Part shown: positions 44,266 to 54,044 of the stretch, one piece after another
Layout of the letters: each line of letters opens with the position of its first letter
Position numbering within the stretch: position 1 is the first letter of the stretch
Source: QYOJ01 sp043810345
GTDB lineage: Bacteria; Bacteroidota; Bacteroidia; Bacteroidales; FEN-979
Length of the DNA stretch: 64,000 nucleotides
Direction of reading: 5' to 3'
Assembly: GCA_043810345.1 (NCBI GenBank)
Contig: JBDROF010000006.1
Location: 12,700 to 76,699 of the forward strand
Notes under the pieces: model-generated
Database searches by the model: none
Seen by the model: the letters and a program-made list of their open reading frames with translations, nothing else
Told to the model about the DNA's origin: nothing
Translations under genes and position numbers: made by a program

Positions 44266-45535
44266 TCCTCCATGGCTGTTTCTGGAACCTTATGTACATA
44301 TGCTTCACCGGGAGGGAGCCCTTCTTCTATACAATACCATCAGTAAAACCGTGTTGGAGTTCAGCAACTCCCGGGAGCTATCCAAACTTGCAGACGAACT
44401 GCTGGACCCTGACAATGGATATGTGGTCCCCCTGTCTGCCAGTCAGCTTCAGGATCCAGAAGTCCAGGATTTCCTCCACCAGGTCAGGCAACACTTCATG
44501 GGAGATCTCCTCGATCCCTCCTGGTCGGAGTGCAAACCGGTCAACATTGTTCCTGAGCCCTTTGTCAAGCATGGTCTCAGGCCTGTTCCCATACAGAAAT
44601 CCCCCCTGAAACCCGGCCTGGAGGTCCGCAATTATTTACAGGAACTCACCCTCTTTTTGAATGCCGGAACCGAACCATCATCCGGTCCATCCGCCAGCGC
44701 ATACCTTCAGTTCTCATACCCCTCCTTAGTTTCAGATAAAGAGGAACAGATGGAGCTTCCCCTCTTCCGTGCGATGATCGATGATGTCAATCTTTATACG
44801 CCAACGCTGATCCACATCTCCGGTATGAACCTGCTTGCCTATCCCCATTTGGAAGAGGTGATCAGAAAACTGGCATCCAGCCCTTTTCAAAAGAAATATC
44901 ACCTCCTTATCGATCACTGGGAGGAACGGATCATCCCTTTTATCCTGGCTCAGAAACAGACTACCCTCGCCCTCTACATCACGTTCCCCTCCCATCCGGA
45001 ACCCATCGCCGGGTATCTGCAGAGCCTCCCGGCTCGGAAACTCCTGAAGAGACTGGAGTTCAACTTATTGGTCAGCAACCAGGAGGAGCTGCAGATGGCG
45101 CAGGAAACCGTCAGGATGCTCGACCTTACCAACGTCTATTTCAAGCCTGTCTATAACGGGGAAAATCTTGATTTCTTCAGGCAGCATGTGTTTGTTTCCA
45201 GGGAGGAGATTCTGGCTTCACAACCAGATCAACGGGAGGTGTTCTCCAGGATCTCGATCAACGAAAACGATTTCGGAAAACTCTCTGTTTTCCCCGCAGG
45301 GGAAGCCTATGCCAATTTGAATGATCCCATGATCGGAGAGGCGACAAAGAGCTCCCTGGTTCAGCTGGTCACCCAGGAACTGGACAGGGGAATCAGCTGG
45401 CGACGAACCCGCGCCGGCGTCACTCCTTGCAACGGGTGTCTCTATCAGTTCCTGTGTCCTCCCATCAGCTCCTATGAGATTTTTCTGAAGCGGTTTAATT
45501 TCTGCGATGTCCATCCAAACGGGAAAGAGTCATGA
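44255..45535 (+). CDS. Pseudo-radical-SAM partner protein
   Basis: 426 residues from the ATG at 44255 (MKDNPPWLFLEPYVHMLHRE); an earlier TTG at 44207 lies deep in the maturase gene. It shares the general shape of a radical SAM barrel but has no CxxxCxxC triad. The C-terminal cluster is kept: TPCNGCLYQFLCPPISSYEI, then FNFCDVHPNG. These are features of the pseudo-rSAM component of GG-Bacteroidales systems (recalled as TIGR04150). It is probably a scaffold or leader-binding half of a maturase complex. It overlaps both neighbours (11 nt and 4 nt), so all three are translated together. Confidence 0.8.
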   Translation: MKDNPPWLFLEPYVHMLHREGALLLYNTISKTVLEFSNSRELSKLADELLDPDNGYVVPLSASQLQDPEVQDFLHQVRQHFMGDLLDPSWSECKPVNIVPEPFVKHGLRPVPIQKSPLKPGLEVRNYLQELTLFLNAGTEPSSGPSASAYLQFSYPSLVSDKEEQMELPLFRAMIDDVNLYTPTLIHISGMNLLAYPHLEEVIRKLASSPFQKKYHLLIDHWEERIIPFILAQKQTTLALYITFPSHPEPIAGYLQSLPARKLLKRLEFNLLVSNQEELQMAQETVRMLDLTNVYFKPVYNGENLDFFRQHVFVSREEILASQPDQREVFSRISINENDFGKLSVFPAGEAYANLNDPMIGEATKSSLVQLVTQELDRGISWRRTRAGVTPCNGCLYQFLCPPISSYEIFLKRFNFCDVHPNGKES

Positions 45536-47919
45536 ACTGGAACTCATTGGTAACCTCTTACCGATTCATGATGAAGAGTAGAATCTTCACCGCCATCAAC
45601 CTGATCGGGCTGACGGCCGGGTTGACGGTCTCCTTTTTCCTGCTGATCTACATCATCAATGAATTAAGTTACAACTCCTTTCATGCCAGAAGCGACCGGA
45701 TCTACCGCATCATCACGCAAACCGAAAAGAATACCATCCCCTTGTCCCCTTCCCTTCTTCCGGCCAGGCTTCAGGAGCAATCCGAGGGTATTTTACAGGC
45801 AGGTGGCATGGTTGAAGTCCAATTCTTAACGGGTCCGGTAAGGGTTAAAAAAGGGCAAAATTACCACGAGGAACCTGGATTTTTCTGTGCCGATCCGGCG
45901 GTTCTGGATATCCTCAGCTTCAACATTGCCGGCGGTGAAGGAGGTGCAGGATTACACAAGGCAGGATCCGTCATGCTTTCACGACCTGTTGCCCTGAAAT
46001 ATTTTGACCAGGCGGATCCAATCGGGCAGAAGTTGGAGATTAAATCCGGTGGAGTCCCCGTTTCCTTAACCGTTTCCGGTATTTTTGAAAAGCTGCCCTG
46101 GAACTCCACCATGGAAGTTGACTTTATTGCCGGGATGGATCTTTTCCATTTCCTGCTGAATGAGTTTGGCATTGACCTGGAAACAGAGACGGTGAATTAT
46201 GCGGATTTTTATGCAGAAAACTATATTCTGGTTGACCGTCGTGGGAGAATACCTGAACTGATGGATCAGCTCCCATCGCTTCTGGATACCCTGGGACTCA
46301 CCGCGCGGAAGATTGCTTTTTCTTTTCAGAACATCCAGGACATTCATCTCGATTCGGAGGAGATTACAAACGATTTCCACCAGAAGGGAACCCGGTCGGC
46401 TCTCTTCTATTATGGCTCACTGGCCTTTGCCATCTTACTGCTTGCCGGCATCAACTACTCTATCCTCAGTACCGCCCGTTCGGCCTTGCGATTTAAGGAG
46501 ATCGGGGTCAGGAAGGTCCTGGGAGCTACCAAACGGGAATTACGGATTCAGGTACTCGCCGAATCGATGTTGCTGACCTTTTTGGCCCTGCCCCTCGCTT
46601 TTCTGGTGCTGGGGTTCATTGAGCCCTTTGCCGACCGGTTATATGGGTATGAGATCCAGCTATACACCTGGAACATGCTGATTTACATTCCCCTCTTCGC
46701 TGTCATCACCCTGCTTATCGGATTGACCTCCGGAGGCTATCTTGCCTTTTACCTTTCGGCCCTGAATCCATTGAAAGCTATTAAAAACCAGGTATTTACA
46801 CGTCAGCGCTTCAGCCTGAGCAAAGGGTTCATTGTGCTTCAACTGCTGATCACCCTGTTCCTGCTGGGGTGTGTGCTGATCATCTTTGCCCAGCTCGATT
46901 ATTGCCTGAATACAAACAGTGGCATACAGAAGAGAGAGCTGTTGATCGTTTCATTCGATCCGGCAGAGTTTCATTTCTACCCCGAGCTTCGTGACCGGAT
47001 TCAGGAAGAAGAGGCCGTCGTGTCTGTCTCGGGCAGTTCCATCATTCCTCCCACCAACGCCAGTTCGTTCATCTCGTTTACCATCTCATCCCCCGGTTCA
47101 TTGTCAGAAACAGTCCTACTGGAGAATTATTATGTGGACAGAGACTTTTTCACCACCCTTGGTATCGGGATGGTATCAGGTGAAGATATCAGACCGGCAG
47201 GGGGTACCCAATCCGAAGTACCCGTTATTCTCAACCAGGAGGCCAAAGCGCTGCTGGGTCTCGAGCAACCGGTGGGGACCTCTCTTGGTAAAAGCATCGT
47301 CACGGGAGTGGTCAGGGATTTCAACATCCACTCTTTTCATTCGAAAATTTTACCGGCAGTATTCACCTACAATCCCTCCGAGTGCAGTTACCTGGTGGTC
47401 AGATGCCAGCCGGGAGCTTTAAAAAAGGCACGTCAACTAGTAGAGAAACACTGGCTTGCGCTGGCACCTGATCTTCCGTTTGCCAGTGCCACATTCGATG
47501 ATGAACTGAATCTGATGTACTCCACGGAGCAGAAATTTGGTCAGGTGGTAGCCTCCTTCTCCTTTCTGGCCTTCATCATCACGGGGATGGGTCTTTTTGG
47601 TCTTGCCCTCCTGATGATCGAGCGCCGGTTGAAAGAGATTGCCGTCAGGAAGATCTTCGGCGCCTCGAACCACGACATCCTGTTCCGGGTGCAAAAAGAG
47701 TTTCTGCTGTATATCCTGCTGGCATCAGTGGTTGCCATCCCGGTAACCTGGTATATCATGAACAGCTGGTTATCTTCTTTCTACTATAAAGTTCCGGTAC
47801 ACTGGTACCTCTTTTTGATTGCCGTCCTGTCCATCACTATTTTTGTATCCTCGATCATCATGATCAGGACCTGGGCTGTTCTGCGTAAGAACCTGATCAA
47901 CGTGTTGAGATATGAGTAG
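45532..47919 (+). CDS. FtsX/MacB-type ABC transporter permease
   Basis: 795 residues. One N-terminal helix (IFTAINLIGLTAGLTVSFFL), a large periplasmic MacB_PCD-like domain, a first FtsX block near 292-440 with the cytosolic coupling motif RFKEIGVRKVLGATKRELRI, a second periplasmic domain, and a last FtsX block near 676-795 with RRLKEIAVRKIFGASNHDIL. The duplicated layout is that of Bacteroidota MacB-like permeases. Its ATPase is probably the gene at 50634. It could give immunity, sense envelope stress or help export. Start overlaps the previous stop (ATGA). Confidence 0.9.
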   Translation: MNWNSLVTSYRFMMKSRIFTAINLIGLTAGLTVSFFLLIYIINELSYNSFHARSDRIYRIITQTEKNTIPLSPSLLPARLQEQSEGILQAGGMVEVQFLTGPVRVKKGQNYHEEPGFFCADPAVLDILSFNIAGGEGGAGLHKAGSVMLSRPVALKYFDQADPIGQKLEIKSGGVPVSLTVSGIFEKLPWNSTMEVDFIAGMDLFHFLLNEFGIDLETETVNYADFYAENYILVDRRGRIPELMDQLPSLLDTLGLTARKIAFSFQNIQDIHLDSEEITNDFHQKGTRSALFYYGSLAFAILLLAGINYSILSTARSALRFKEIGVRKVLGATKRELRIQVLAESMLLTFLALPLAFLVLGFIEPFADRLYGYEIQLYTWNMLIYIPLFAVITLLIGLTSGGYLAFYLSALNPLKAIKNQVFTRQRFSLSKGFIVLQLLITLFLLGCVLIIFAQLDYCLNTNSGIQKRELLIVSFDPAEFHFYPELRDRIQEEEAVVSVSGSSIIPPTNASSFISFTISSPGSLSETVLLENYYVDRDFFTTLGIGMVSGEDIRPAGGTQSEVPVILNQEAKALLGLEQPVGTSLGKSIVTGVVRDFNIHSFHSKILPAVFTYNPSECSYLVVRCQPGALKKARQLVEKHWLALAPDLPFASATFDDELNLMYSTEQKFGQVVASFSFLAFIITGMGLFGLALLMIERRLKEIAVRKIFGASNHDILFRVQKEFLLYILLASVVAIPVTWYIMNSWLSSFYYKVPVHWYLFLIAVLSITIFVSSIIMIRTWAVLRKNLINVLRYE

Positions 47920-50116
47920 GTTCCCATTTTCACGGCAACTCGATTCCATGGATTGCGGTCCTGCCTGCCTCCAGATGGTCGCCCGTTTTCATGGGAAGAA
48001 CTACTCCCTCTCCACCCTCCGCGACCTCTGTCATATCACCCGCGATGGGGTCACCATGCTGGGGATCAGTGATGCTGCTGAAGCCACCGGATACCATACC
48101 CTCGGTGTAAAGATCAGTTTCGGCGAGCTCCTCGCGGAAGCTCCCCTCCCCTGCATCCTTCACTGGCAACAGAATCACTTCGTGGTGTTGTACCGGGTGA
48201 AAGAAAAGCATGGGAAGAAAAAGCTCTTCATCGCAGATCCGGCCATCGGGAGAGTGAAATACAGTGAGGAGGAGTTTTTGAAAAGATGGCTCTCGGAGGT
48301 GAAACCGGAGGAAGAACAGAAAGGGATATGCCTGCTTCTGGAACCCACGGAAGCGTTTCATTCAAAGAGGGATGAAGAGACCGGGATGTCGCGCCTCCGG
48401 TTCATCTTCAGCTACCTGAAACCCCACCGGAAACTCTTCTCACAGCTGGTGCTGGGCATGCTGCTCGGAAGCCTCTTCATGCTGATCTTCCCCTTCCTCA
48501 CACAGTCGATCATCGATGTGGGGATCCAGAACCAGGACCTGAGCTTCATCTTCCTGGTACTGCTGGCCATGATGGCTCTCTTTCTCGGCCAGATCTCAGT
48601 GGAGTTCATCCGGGGGTGGATCCTCCTGCACATCAGTACCCGGATCAACATCTCATTGATCTCCGACTTCCTGATCAAGATCATGAGGCTGCCCATCGGT
48701 TTCTTTGACACCAAACGAACCGGCGACCTGATCCAGCGCATTCTCGACCACGACCGGATACAGTCCTTTCTCACTGTCAGTTCACTCAGCATTCTCTTTT
48801 CCATCGTGAACTTCATCATCTTCGGACTGGTTCTCCTGGCTTACAACTCCACAATCTTTCTGGTTTTTATAGCGGGCAGCATGCTCTATGGCCTCTGGGT
48901 TTACCTGTTCATGAACCGCAGGAAAGAGCTCGATTACGCCCGTTTCTCCTACATGGCTGAAAATCAGGGGAACCTCTTTCAACTGGTAACCGCCATGCAG
49001 GAGATCAAACTGAACAATTGTGAAAGGGAGAAACGATGGGATTGGGAACGGATCCAGGCCAAACTCTTCCGGGTGAGTTTAAGGAGCCTCTCCCTGACAC
49101 AGTACCAGAATGTGGGAGCCCTGTTTTTCATTCGTACCAAAGACATTGTGATCATTTTCTTATCTGCCTCACTGGTATTGAAAGGGGAACTTACCCTGGG
49201 GATGATGCTGGCTATCCAGTACATCCTCGGACAGGTCAACAACCCGGTGGAACAGATGGTCAACTTCATCCGGGAAGCACAGGATGCCACCATCAGCATG
49301 TCCCGTCTGGATGAGGTAAGCTCCCTGAAAGAGGAAGAGGGGCCGGACGACCATCTTGTGAAGAGCATCCCGCCGGATCATGGTATCCGCATCTGCCAGC
49401 TCTCTTTTCAGTACGAGGGACCTCATTCCCCCTTCGTTTTGAAAGATCTGAATCTGGTCATCCCCGATCAGAAAATCACCGCCATTGTCGGGCCAAGCGG
49501 TAGCGGGAAGACCACGCTGATCAAGCTGATGCTGGGCTTCTATCCACCTGTAAGGGGAACGATCTCTGTGGGAGACCTGCCTCTGCAACACATCTCTCCG
49601 CAGTACTGGCGTACCCTTTGCGGTGCGGTCATGCAGGAGGGATTTATCTTTTCCGACTCCATTGCCAGCAACATTGCCATGAGCCTGGAACAGGTGGAGC
49701 CGGAAAAGTTTTCCCGGGCGATCAGGATCGCCAACCTGACTGAATTCGTAGATTCGCTGCCTACCGGCCTCCGGACCAAGATCGGATCCGAGGGACACGG
49801 GATCAGCGAAGGGCAAAAACAACGGGTCCTGATCGCCCGGGCGGTCTATAAAGATCCTGAATTCATCTTCTTCGACGAAGCTACTAACTCCCTGGATGCC
49901 AATAATGAGATGATGATCATCGAAAATCTGAAGGAATTTTTTGCCGGGAAAACGGTGGTGGTGGTAGCGCACCGGCTAAGCACAGTGAAAAATGCCGACC
50001 AGATTGTAGTGCTCGATCAGGGCTGTATCCTGGAGCAGGGCACTCACCACGAGCTCACCAGTCTCCGTGGGGCTTATTATGAATTGGTTAAAAATCAACT
50101 TGAACTTGGATATTAA
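47912..50116 (+). CDS. C39-peptidase ABC exporter
   Basis: 734 residues. The N-terminal C39 peptidase has the catalytic Cys15 in QLDSMDCGPACLQM, His89 in QQNHFVVLY and Asp109 in FIADPAIG, so it looks active. Six membrane helices follow (about 165-440), then an ATPase with Walker A GPSGSGKTTL, signature ISEGQKQR and Walker B FIFFDEAT. It should cut the precursor after Gly-Gly and export the core across the inner membrane. It overlaps the permease gene by 8 nt and is followed 1 nt later by the HlyD-like gene. Confidence 0.95.
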   Translation: MSRFPFSRQLDSMDCGPACLQMVARFHGKNYSLSTLRDLCHITRDGVTMLGISDAAEATGYHTLGVKISFGELLAEAPLPCILHWQQNHFVVLYRVKEKHGKKKLFIADPAIGRVKYSEEEFLKRWLSEVKPEEEQKGICLLLEPTEAFHSKRDEETGMSRLRFIFSYLKPHRKLFSQLVLGMLLGSLFMLIFPFLTQSIIDVGIQNQDLSFIFLVLLAMMALFLGQISVEFIRGWILLHISTRINISLISDFLIKIMRLPIGFFDTKRTGDLIQRILDHDRIQSFLTVSSLSILFSIVNFIIFGLVLLAYNSTIFLVFIAGSMLYGLWVYLFMNRRKELDYARFSYMAENQGNLFQLVTAMQEIKLNNCEREKRWDWERIQAKLFRVSLRSLSLTQYQNVGALFFIRTKDIVIIFLSASLVLKGELTLGMMLAIQYILGQVNNPVEQMVNFIREAQDATISMSRLDEVSSLKEEEGPDDHLVKSIPPDHGIRICQLSFQYEGPHSPFVLKDLNLVIPDQKITAIVGPSGSGKTTLIKLMLGFYPPVRGTISVGDLPLQHISPQYWRTLCGAVMQEGFIFSDSIASNIAMSLEQVEPEKFSRAIRIANLTEFVDSLPTGLRTKIGSEGHGISEGQKQRVLIARAVYKDPEFIFFDEATNSLDANNEMMIIENLKEFFAGKTVVVVAHRLSTVKNADQIVVLDQGCILEQGTHHELTSLRGAYYELVKNQLELGY

Positions 50117-50117
50117 C

Positions 50118-50621
50118 ATGACCCAACAACCAACCGATCAGGAAAAATACAGCCGGGAAGTGGAAGAGATATTGCACAAACGACCTGCCTTGCTGGTTCG
50201 CAAGGGAATCCTCCTGCTCACCATCCTTGTCATCCTCCTCCTGGTGGGTTCCCATTTCATTAAGTACCCCGAGAAACTGACTGCCTCGGTCACGTTCGAC
50301 ACCGTTGCCGTCCACGATTCGATCCTCCTTCAGGGCCGGATCATCCTGACCTCGGCAGCGGCCTCCATCGTGAAGCCGGGACAACCGGTTGTGATGCTCC
50401 TGCGTACGACTCCAGAAAGCACGCCCGTTGACGTAACCGGAACCATAGAAGCCCTGCTTCCTATGGGCCGGGGCGACTATTACACTGTGCTGGTTCAGCC
50501 CGATACCCAGACTGAGCTTTTAGGGCATGAAGGTACGGCCAGCATTTTGATAGGTGAAACAAATCTGCTGACCCAAATATTAAATCCGGTTTTTGCAGTA
50601 TTCCGATCTGCTGACCAATAG
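50118..50621 (+). CDS. Very short HlyD-like membrane protein
   Basis: 167 residues from the ATG at 50118 (MTQQPTDQEKYSREVEEILH), 1 nt after the exporter stop. One membrane segment (about 30-50, LTILVILLLVGSHFI), the typical YPEKLTASVTF start of an HlyD periplasmic part, then only a small beta domain with VKPGQPVVMLLR and EALLPMGRGDYYTVLVQ. Normal HlyD proteins have over 380 residues with a long helical hairpin and a lipoyl domain; both are missing. It keeps the start and the end of the fold, as if the middle were deleted. It may be an adaptor that does not reach an outer membrane channel. Confidence 0.78.
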   Translation: MTQQPTDQEKYSREVEEILHKRPALLVRKGILLLTILVILLLVGSHFIKYPEKLTASVTFDTVAVHDSILLQGRIILTSAAASIVKPGQPVVMLLRTTPESTPVDVTGTIEALLPMGRGDYYTVLVQPDTQTELLGHEGTASILIGETNLLTQILNPVFAVFRSADQ

Positions 50622-50633
50622 AGGAAGAACGTT

Positions 50634-51305
50634 ATGATAATAATCAAAGAATTGACGAAAGTGTTCCAGGCGGAGGATGTCCAGACGATGGCCCTGAACC
50701 AGGTGGATTTTGAGGTCGCGGAAGGCGAGTTCGTAGCGATCATGGGCCCGTCAGGATGTGGAAAATCTACCCTGCTCAACATCATAGGGATGTTGGACGA
50801 GCCCAACAGCGGCCAATATGAATTCCTGAACCATAACATCTTCGAGCTGCCAGAAAAAGAGCGAACCGCCATACGGAAAAAGAACATCGGTTTTGTTTTT
50901 CAGAATTTCAACCTGATCGACGAATTGACCATATTCGAGAATGTTGAGCTGCCACTGATCTACCTGGGAGTACCTGCACCCGAACGCAAAGTGAAGGTGA
51001 TTGAAATGCTGGAAGAACTGGAGATGGCTCACCGGAAAAAATATTTCCCCATGCAACTTTCGGGAGGGCAGCAGCAACGGATTGCTGTGGCCCGGGCGCT
51101 GGTTGTGAACCCCGCTCTCCTGCTCGCAGATGAACCCACGGGTAACCTCGACTCCCTCCATGGAGATGAGGTGATGAACCTCTTCATCAAGCTCAATGAT
51201 GCCGGTACCACCATTGTGATGGTAACCCACTCGGCTCGGGATGCCGAATACAGCACACGCATCGTTAACCTGTTCGACGGGCAGATCGTATCGGAGAGGT
51301 ATTAA
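50634..51305 (+). CDS. MacB/LolD-type ABC ATPase
   Basis: 223 residues with Walker A MGPSGCGKSTL, Q-loop FVFQNFNLIDELT, signature LSGGQQQRIAVARAL and Walker B LLADEPTGNLDS, then H-loop VTHSARDAEY. The sequence is the LolD/MacB-N class, matching the FtsX permease at 45532. It begins 12 nt after the HlyD-like gene and ends 4 nt inside the convergent kinase gene. The ATPase-permease pair may export, extract a lipoprotein or give self-protection. Confidence 0.94.
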   Translation: MIIIKELTKVFQAEDVQTMALNQVDFEVAEGEFVAIMGPSGCGKSTLLNIIGMLDEPNSGQYEFLNHNIFELPEKERTAIRKKNIGFVFQNFNLIDELTIFENVELPLIYLGVPAPERKVKVIEMLEELEMAHRKKYFPMQLSGGQQQRIAVARALVVNPALLLADEPTGNLDSLHGDEVMNLFIKLNDAGTTIVMVTHSARDAEYSTRIVNLFDGQIVSERY

Positions 51306-52651
51306 ATCCTGATCGTAAACACCGTATTTCCTGGCGACGACTGCACCGTCATGCTGCCGCCGTGGAGCCTGATGATCTGGCGGGAGAGGCTGAGGCCTAT
51401 GCCTGAACCCGACTGTTTGGTGGTGAAGAAAGGAACAAAGATATCATCTATCAACTCCGGGGGAATCCCGTTCCCGTTATCGGAGACCTGGATTATCAGT
51501 TGATCCTGTGCCGAGTGTGCAGCCAGTTCTACCACCGGGGATTCTGCCTCGTCAAGGGCCTCTGATGCATTTTTAACGAGATTGATCAGTACCTGCTCCA
51601 GCAACGAGCCATCGGCATTGATAAAAATGGAAGGATGGCAGTTGATCCGGAGGTCAATTCCACCGACTGCAAGTTGAGATTCGAAGAGGTGTAATACCCG
51701 TTGCAGAAGGTCCTTGACATTGACAATCTTGAAGTCGGGTTTAGGTAAACGGGTAATGCTGCGGTAGTTCTGCACGAAACTGATCAACCCTTTCCCACGG
51801 GAATCAATCAGGTCCAGCCCTTTTACTGTCCGGGCCATTATATCATGGGTGACCTCAGCAGGCTCTATCAACTCCGGTTTGTCTCTGCGCCGGAGTTTCT
51901 TCACGATGCTTCCTACCAGGGTGACGATCGGAGTCATTGAATTCATGATCTCATGGGTCAATACCCGGATCAGACGTTGCCACGATTCGATCTCCTTCTC
52001 TTCCAATTCAGGCTTGATATTCTGAAAAGAGACCAGGTGCAACTCTTCATTCATCGTCCGGAACTTGACCTTTTTGGTAGCCAGCTGGATCAGCTCACCT
52101 TCCAGGATCAGGGAGATCAGTTTCCGGTCGTTCGATGCCAGGTTGATCAGCATCTCGCTGAATCCATCCTTGATGTTGTTCAACTTCCTGAGGTTTCGCA
52201 ATACCTGCATCCCAAATATCTTTTTGGCTGCCTCGTTGAAGAGTTCCACCGAACCATCTGCCTTGAACGAAATCAATCCGACAGCCGTTTCGTCGACGAT
52301 GGTTTTGAAGTAGTTGTTCTGTATCTCATTTTTCAGTCTCGCCTGCTCCAGTTTGTCGTTGATCAGGTCGAAATACATATAGAGCGGACTGAATTCATCC
52401 TTTTTGTTCCGGCGCACATTGGATGAGGTAACCTCACCACTGAGGTAAAAGAGAAAAAAGTTCTCGAGCTTCTTGTTGATGGAGTTCAGGTACCGGGTAA
52501 GCATGACCACCTGGTAAATGAAGAGGGCTCCGAGGGCTATGATGACGGAATAGTTAGGATGGATAAAGAAAGAAAGGCACAGCAGGAAACAGGACAGTGA
52601 GATAAGTACCAAACGGATGATCAGATGATAGAAATACCTTTTAGAGACCAT
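51302..52651 (-). CDS. NtrB-like membrane sensor histidine kinase
   Basis: 449 residues. Two membrane helices at the N-terminus (about 10-48) with almost no periplasmic loop, a HAMP-like stretch, a PAS domain (VDETAVGLISFKADGSVELF), then HisKA with LTHEIMNSMTPIVTLVGS (phospho-His) and an ATPase with NLVKNASEALDEAE, DNGNGIP and GSGIGLSLSRQII. The HEIMNSMTP box is of the NtrB/NtrY type that pairs with sigma-54 activators. It overlaps the activator gene by 11 nt on the same strand and converges with the ATPase gene. The small sensor part suggests detection within the membrane. Confidence 0.92.
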   Translation of the reverse strand: MVSKRYFYHLIIRLVLISLSCFLLCLSFFIHPNYSVIIALGALFIYQVVMLTRYLNSINKKLENFFLFYLSGEVTSSNVRRNKKDEFSPLYMYFDLINDKLEQARLKNEIQNNYFKTIVDETAVGLISFKADGSVELFNEAAKKIFGMQVLRNLRKLNNIKDGFSEMLINLASNDRKLISLILEGELIQLATKKVKFRTMNEELHLVSFQNIKPELEEKEIESWQRLIRVLTHEIMNSMTPIVTLVGSIVKKLRRRDKPELIEPAEVTHDIMARTVKGLDLIDSRGKGLISFVQNYRSITRLPKPDFKIVNVKDLLQRVLHLFESQLAVGGIDLRINCHPSIFINADGSLLEQVLINLVKNASEALDEAESPVVELAAHSAQDQLIIQVSDNGNGIPPELIDDIFVPFFTTKQSGSGIGLSLSRQIIRLHGGSMTVQSSPGNTVFTIRI

Positions 52652-54023
52652 ACCGTTTCATTTTGTTATAAATGGTCTGCCTCGAGATACCCAGTTCCCG
52701 GGCAGCACTGGTCATGTTACCCATGTGCCGGAGGAGTGCTTTCCGTATGATCTCCTTTTCAAAATCACCGTAGGATCCGTTCATTTCGGCTGGTTGCATC
52801 GGTTGCCCGGGCATTTTCTTCAGGTAAAGGTCCTCCGGCCTCACTGTATTCCCTTCAGCCAGGATGACCGCCTTCTCAATGGAGTGCTCCAGCTCACGAA
52901 TATTTCCGGGCCAAACATAGGTTCTCATGGCCATCAGGGCATCCTTGGAAAATGCCAGTTTACCCCGGTCGTATTTGGCAGTGCACCGGTGCAGAAAATG
53001 GTTAGCCATCAGCTCGATATCACTTCCCCTTTCACGCAATGGGGGAAGATCGATCTGAATGGTATTGATCCGGAAGAGAAGATCCTGCCGGAACAATCCT
53101 TCCATTACCAGTTTGTCGAGGTTTTTATTTGTGGCACAGATCAGGCGGATGTCGATGGGAATAATTTTATTGGATCCCAGCGGAATGATTTGCCGTTCCT
53201 GCAGAACGTTCATGACCTTCGCCTGCATATTCAAAGAAAAATTTCCAATCTCATCCAGGAAGAGGGTTCCTCCGGAGGCGGTTTCAAAGCGACCGATCCG
53301 GTCCTGCTTGGCATCAGTAAATGCCCCTTTCTTGTGGCCGAACATCTCACTTTCAAAGAGTGTCAGAGGAATGGAGGCCATATCAACGGTGATCATCGCT
53401 TCATTTGAGCGGGATGAGCGTTTATGGATCTCCCTGGCAATCAACCCCTTGCCGGTCCCATTCTCTCCTGTGATCAGGATATTGACATCGGTTTTACTTA
53501 CCTTCTCCACGATCTCCATCACCCGGCTCATCTGGGGGCACTGAACGATGATCTCGGAATACTGCTGATCCAGTTCGGCGGTCAGCTGATCCTGCCGGTT
53601 GCGGAGTTTCTCGATCTCCTTGGTCGACTCCCGGAGCTTTAAGGCTGTACGCAATGTTGCCAGGAGTTTATCATTATCCCATGGCTTGATGATGAAATCA
53701 ACGGCACCATTCTTCATGGCCTTCACAGCAAGCTCTACATCTCCGTAAGCTGTCATCATGATGACACTCAAAGAAGGATCCACCTTCAGGATCTCTTTCA
53801 ACCAGTAAAGACCTTCGTTTCCCGTCACCACCCCCGCCGAGAAATTCATATCCAGCAAAACCAGGTCAAAGGATTCATTCTTCAGGGTGCTGACGATCAT
53901 GTTTGGTGTCTTCAATCCGGTAACCAGGGAAAACTCATCTTCCAGAAACAACTCCAGCGCTTCCAGGATCTCTTTGTTATCTTCAACGATGAGCAGGTTT
54001 CCATTTTTCGACATATGGTACAA
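52641..54023 (-). CDS. Sigma-54-dependent response regulator (NtrC family)
   Basis: 460 residues from the first ATG, or 457 from the ATG at 54014 (MSKNGNLLIVEDNKEILEAL). Receiver with phospho-Asp in LVLLDMNFSAG, a linker coil, the AAA+ core with Walker A GENGTGKGL, the sigma-54 contact loop as GAFTDA (G to D at the fifth place, common in this phylum), FLDEIGNFSL and the Arg finger region FRQDLLFRIN, then a Fis-type HTH (TSAARELGISRQTIYNKMKR). Paired with the kinase downstream. The inverted repeat found at two sigma-54 promoters in this window, one of them in its own upstream region, is the probable target. Confidence 0.95.
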   Translation of the reverse strand: MYHMSKNGNLLIVEDNKEILEALELFLEDEFSLVTGLKTPNMIVSTLKNESFDLVLLDMNFSAGVVTGNEGLYWLKEILKVDPSLSVIMMTAYGDVELAVKAMKNGAVDFIIKPWDNDKLLATLRTALKLRESTKEIEKLRNRQDQLTAELDQQYSEIIVQCPQMSRVMEIVEKVSKTDVNILITGENGTGKGLIAREIHKRSSRSNEAMITVDMASIPLTLFESEMFGHKKGAFTDAKQDRIGRFETASGGTLFLDEIGNFSLNMQAKVMNVLQERQIIPLGSNKIIPIDIRLICATNKNLDKLVMEGLFRQDLLFRINTIQIDLPPLRERGSDIELMANHFLHRCTAKYDRGKLAFSKDALMAMRTYVWPGNIRELEHSIEKAVILAEGNTVRPEDLYLKKMPGQPMQPAEMNGSYGDFEKEIIRKALLRHMGNMTSAARELGISRQTIYNKMKRYGL

Positions 54024-54044
54024 TTTTACACTTTTTTACTACGA

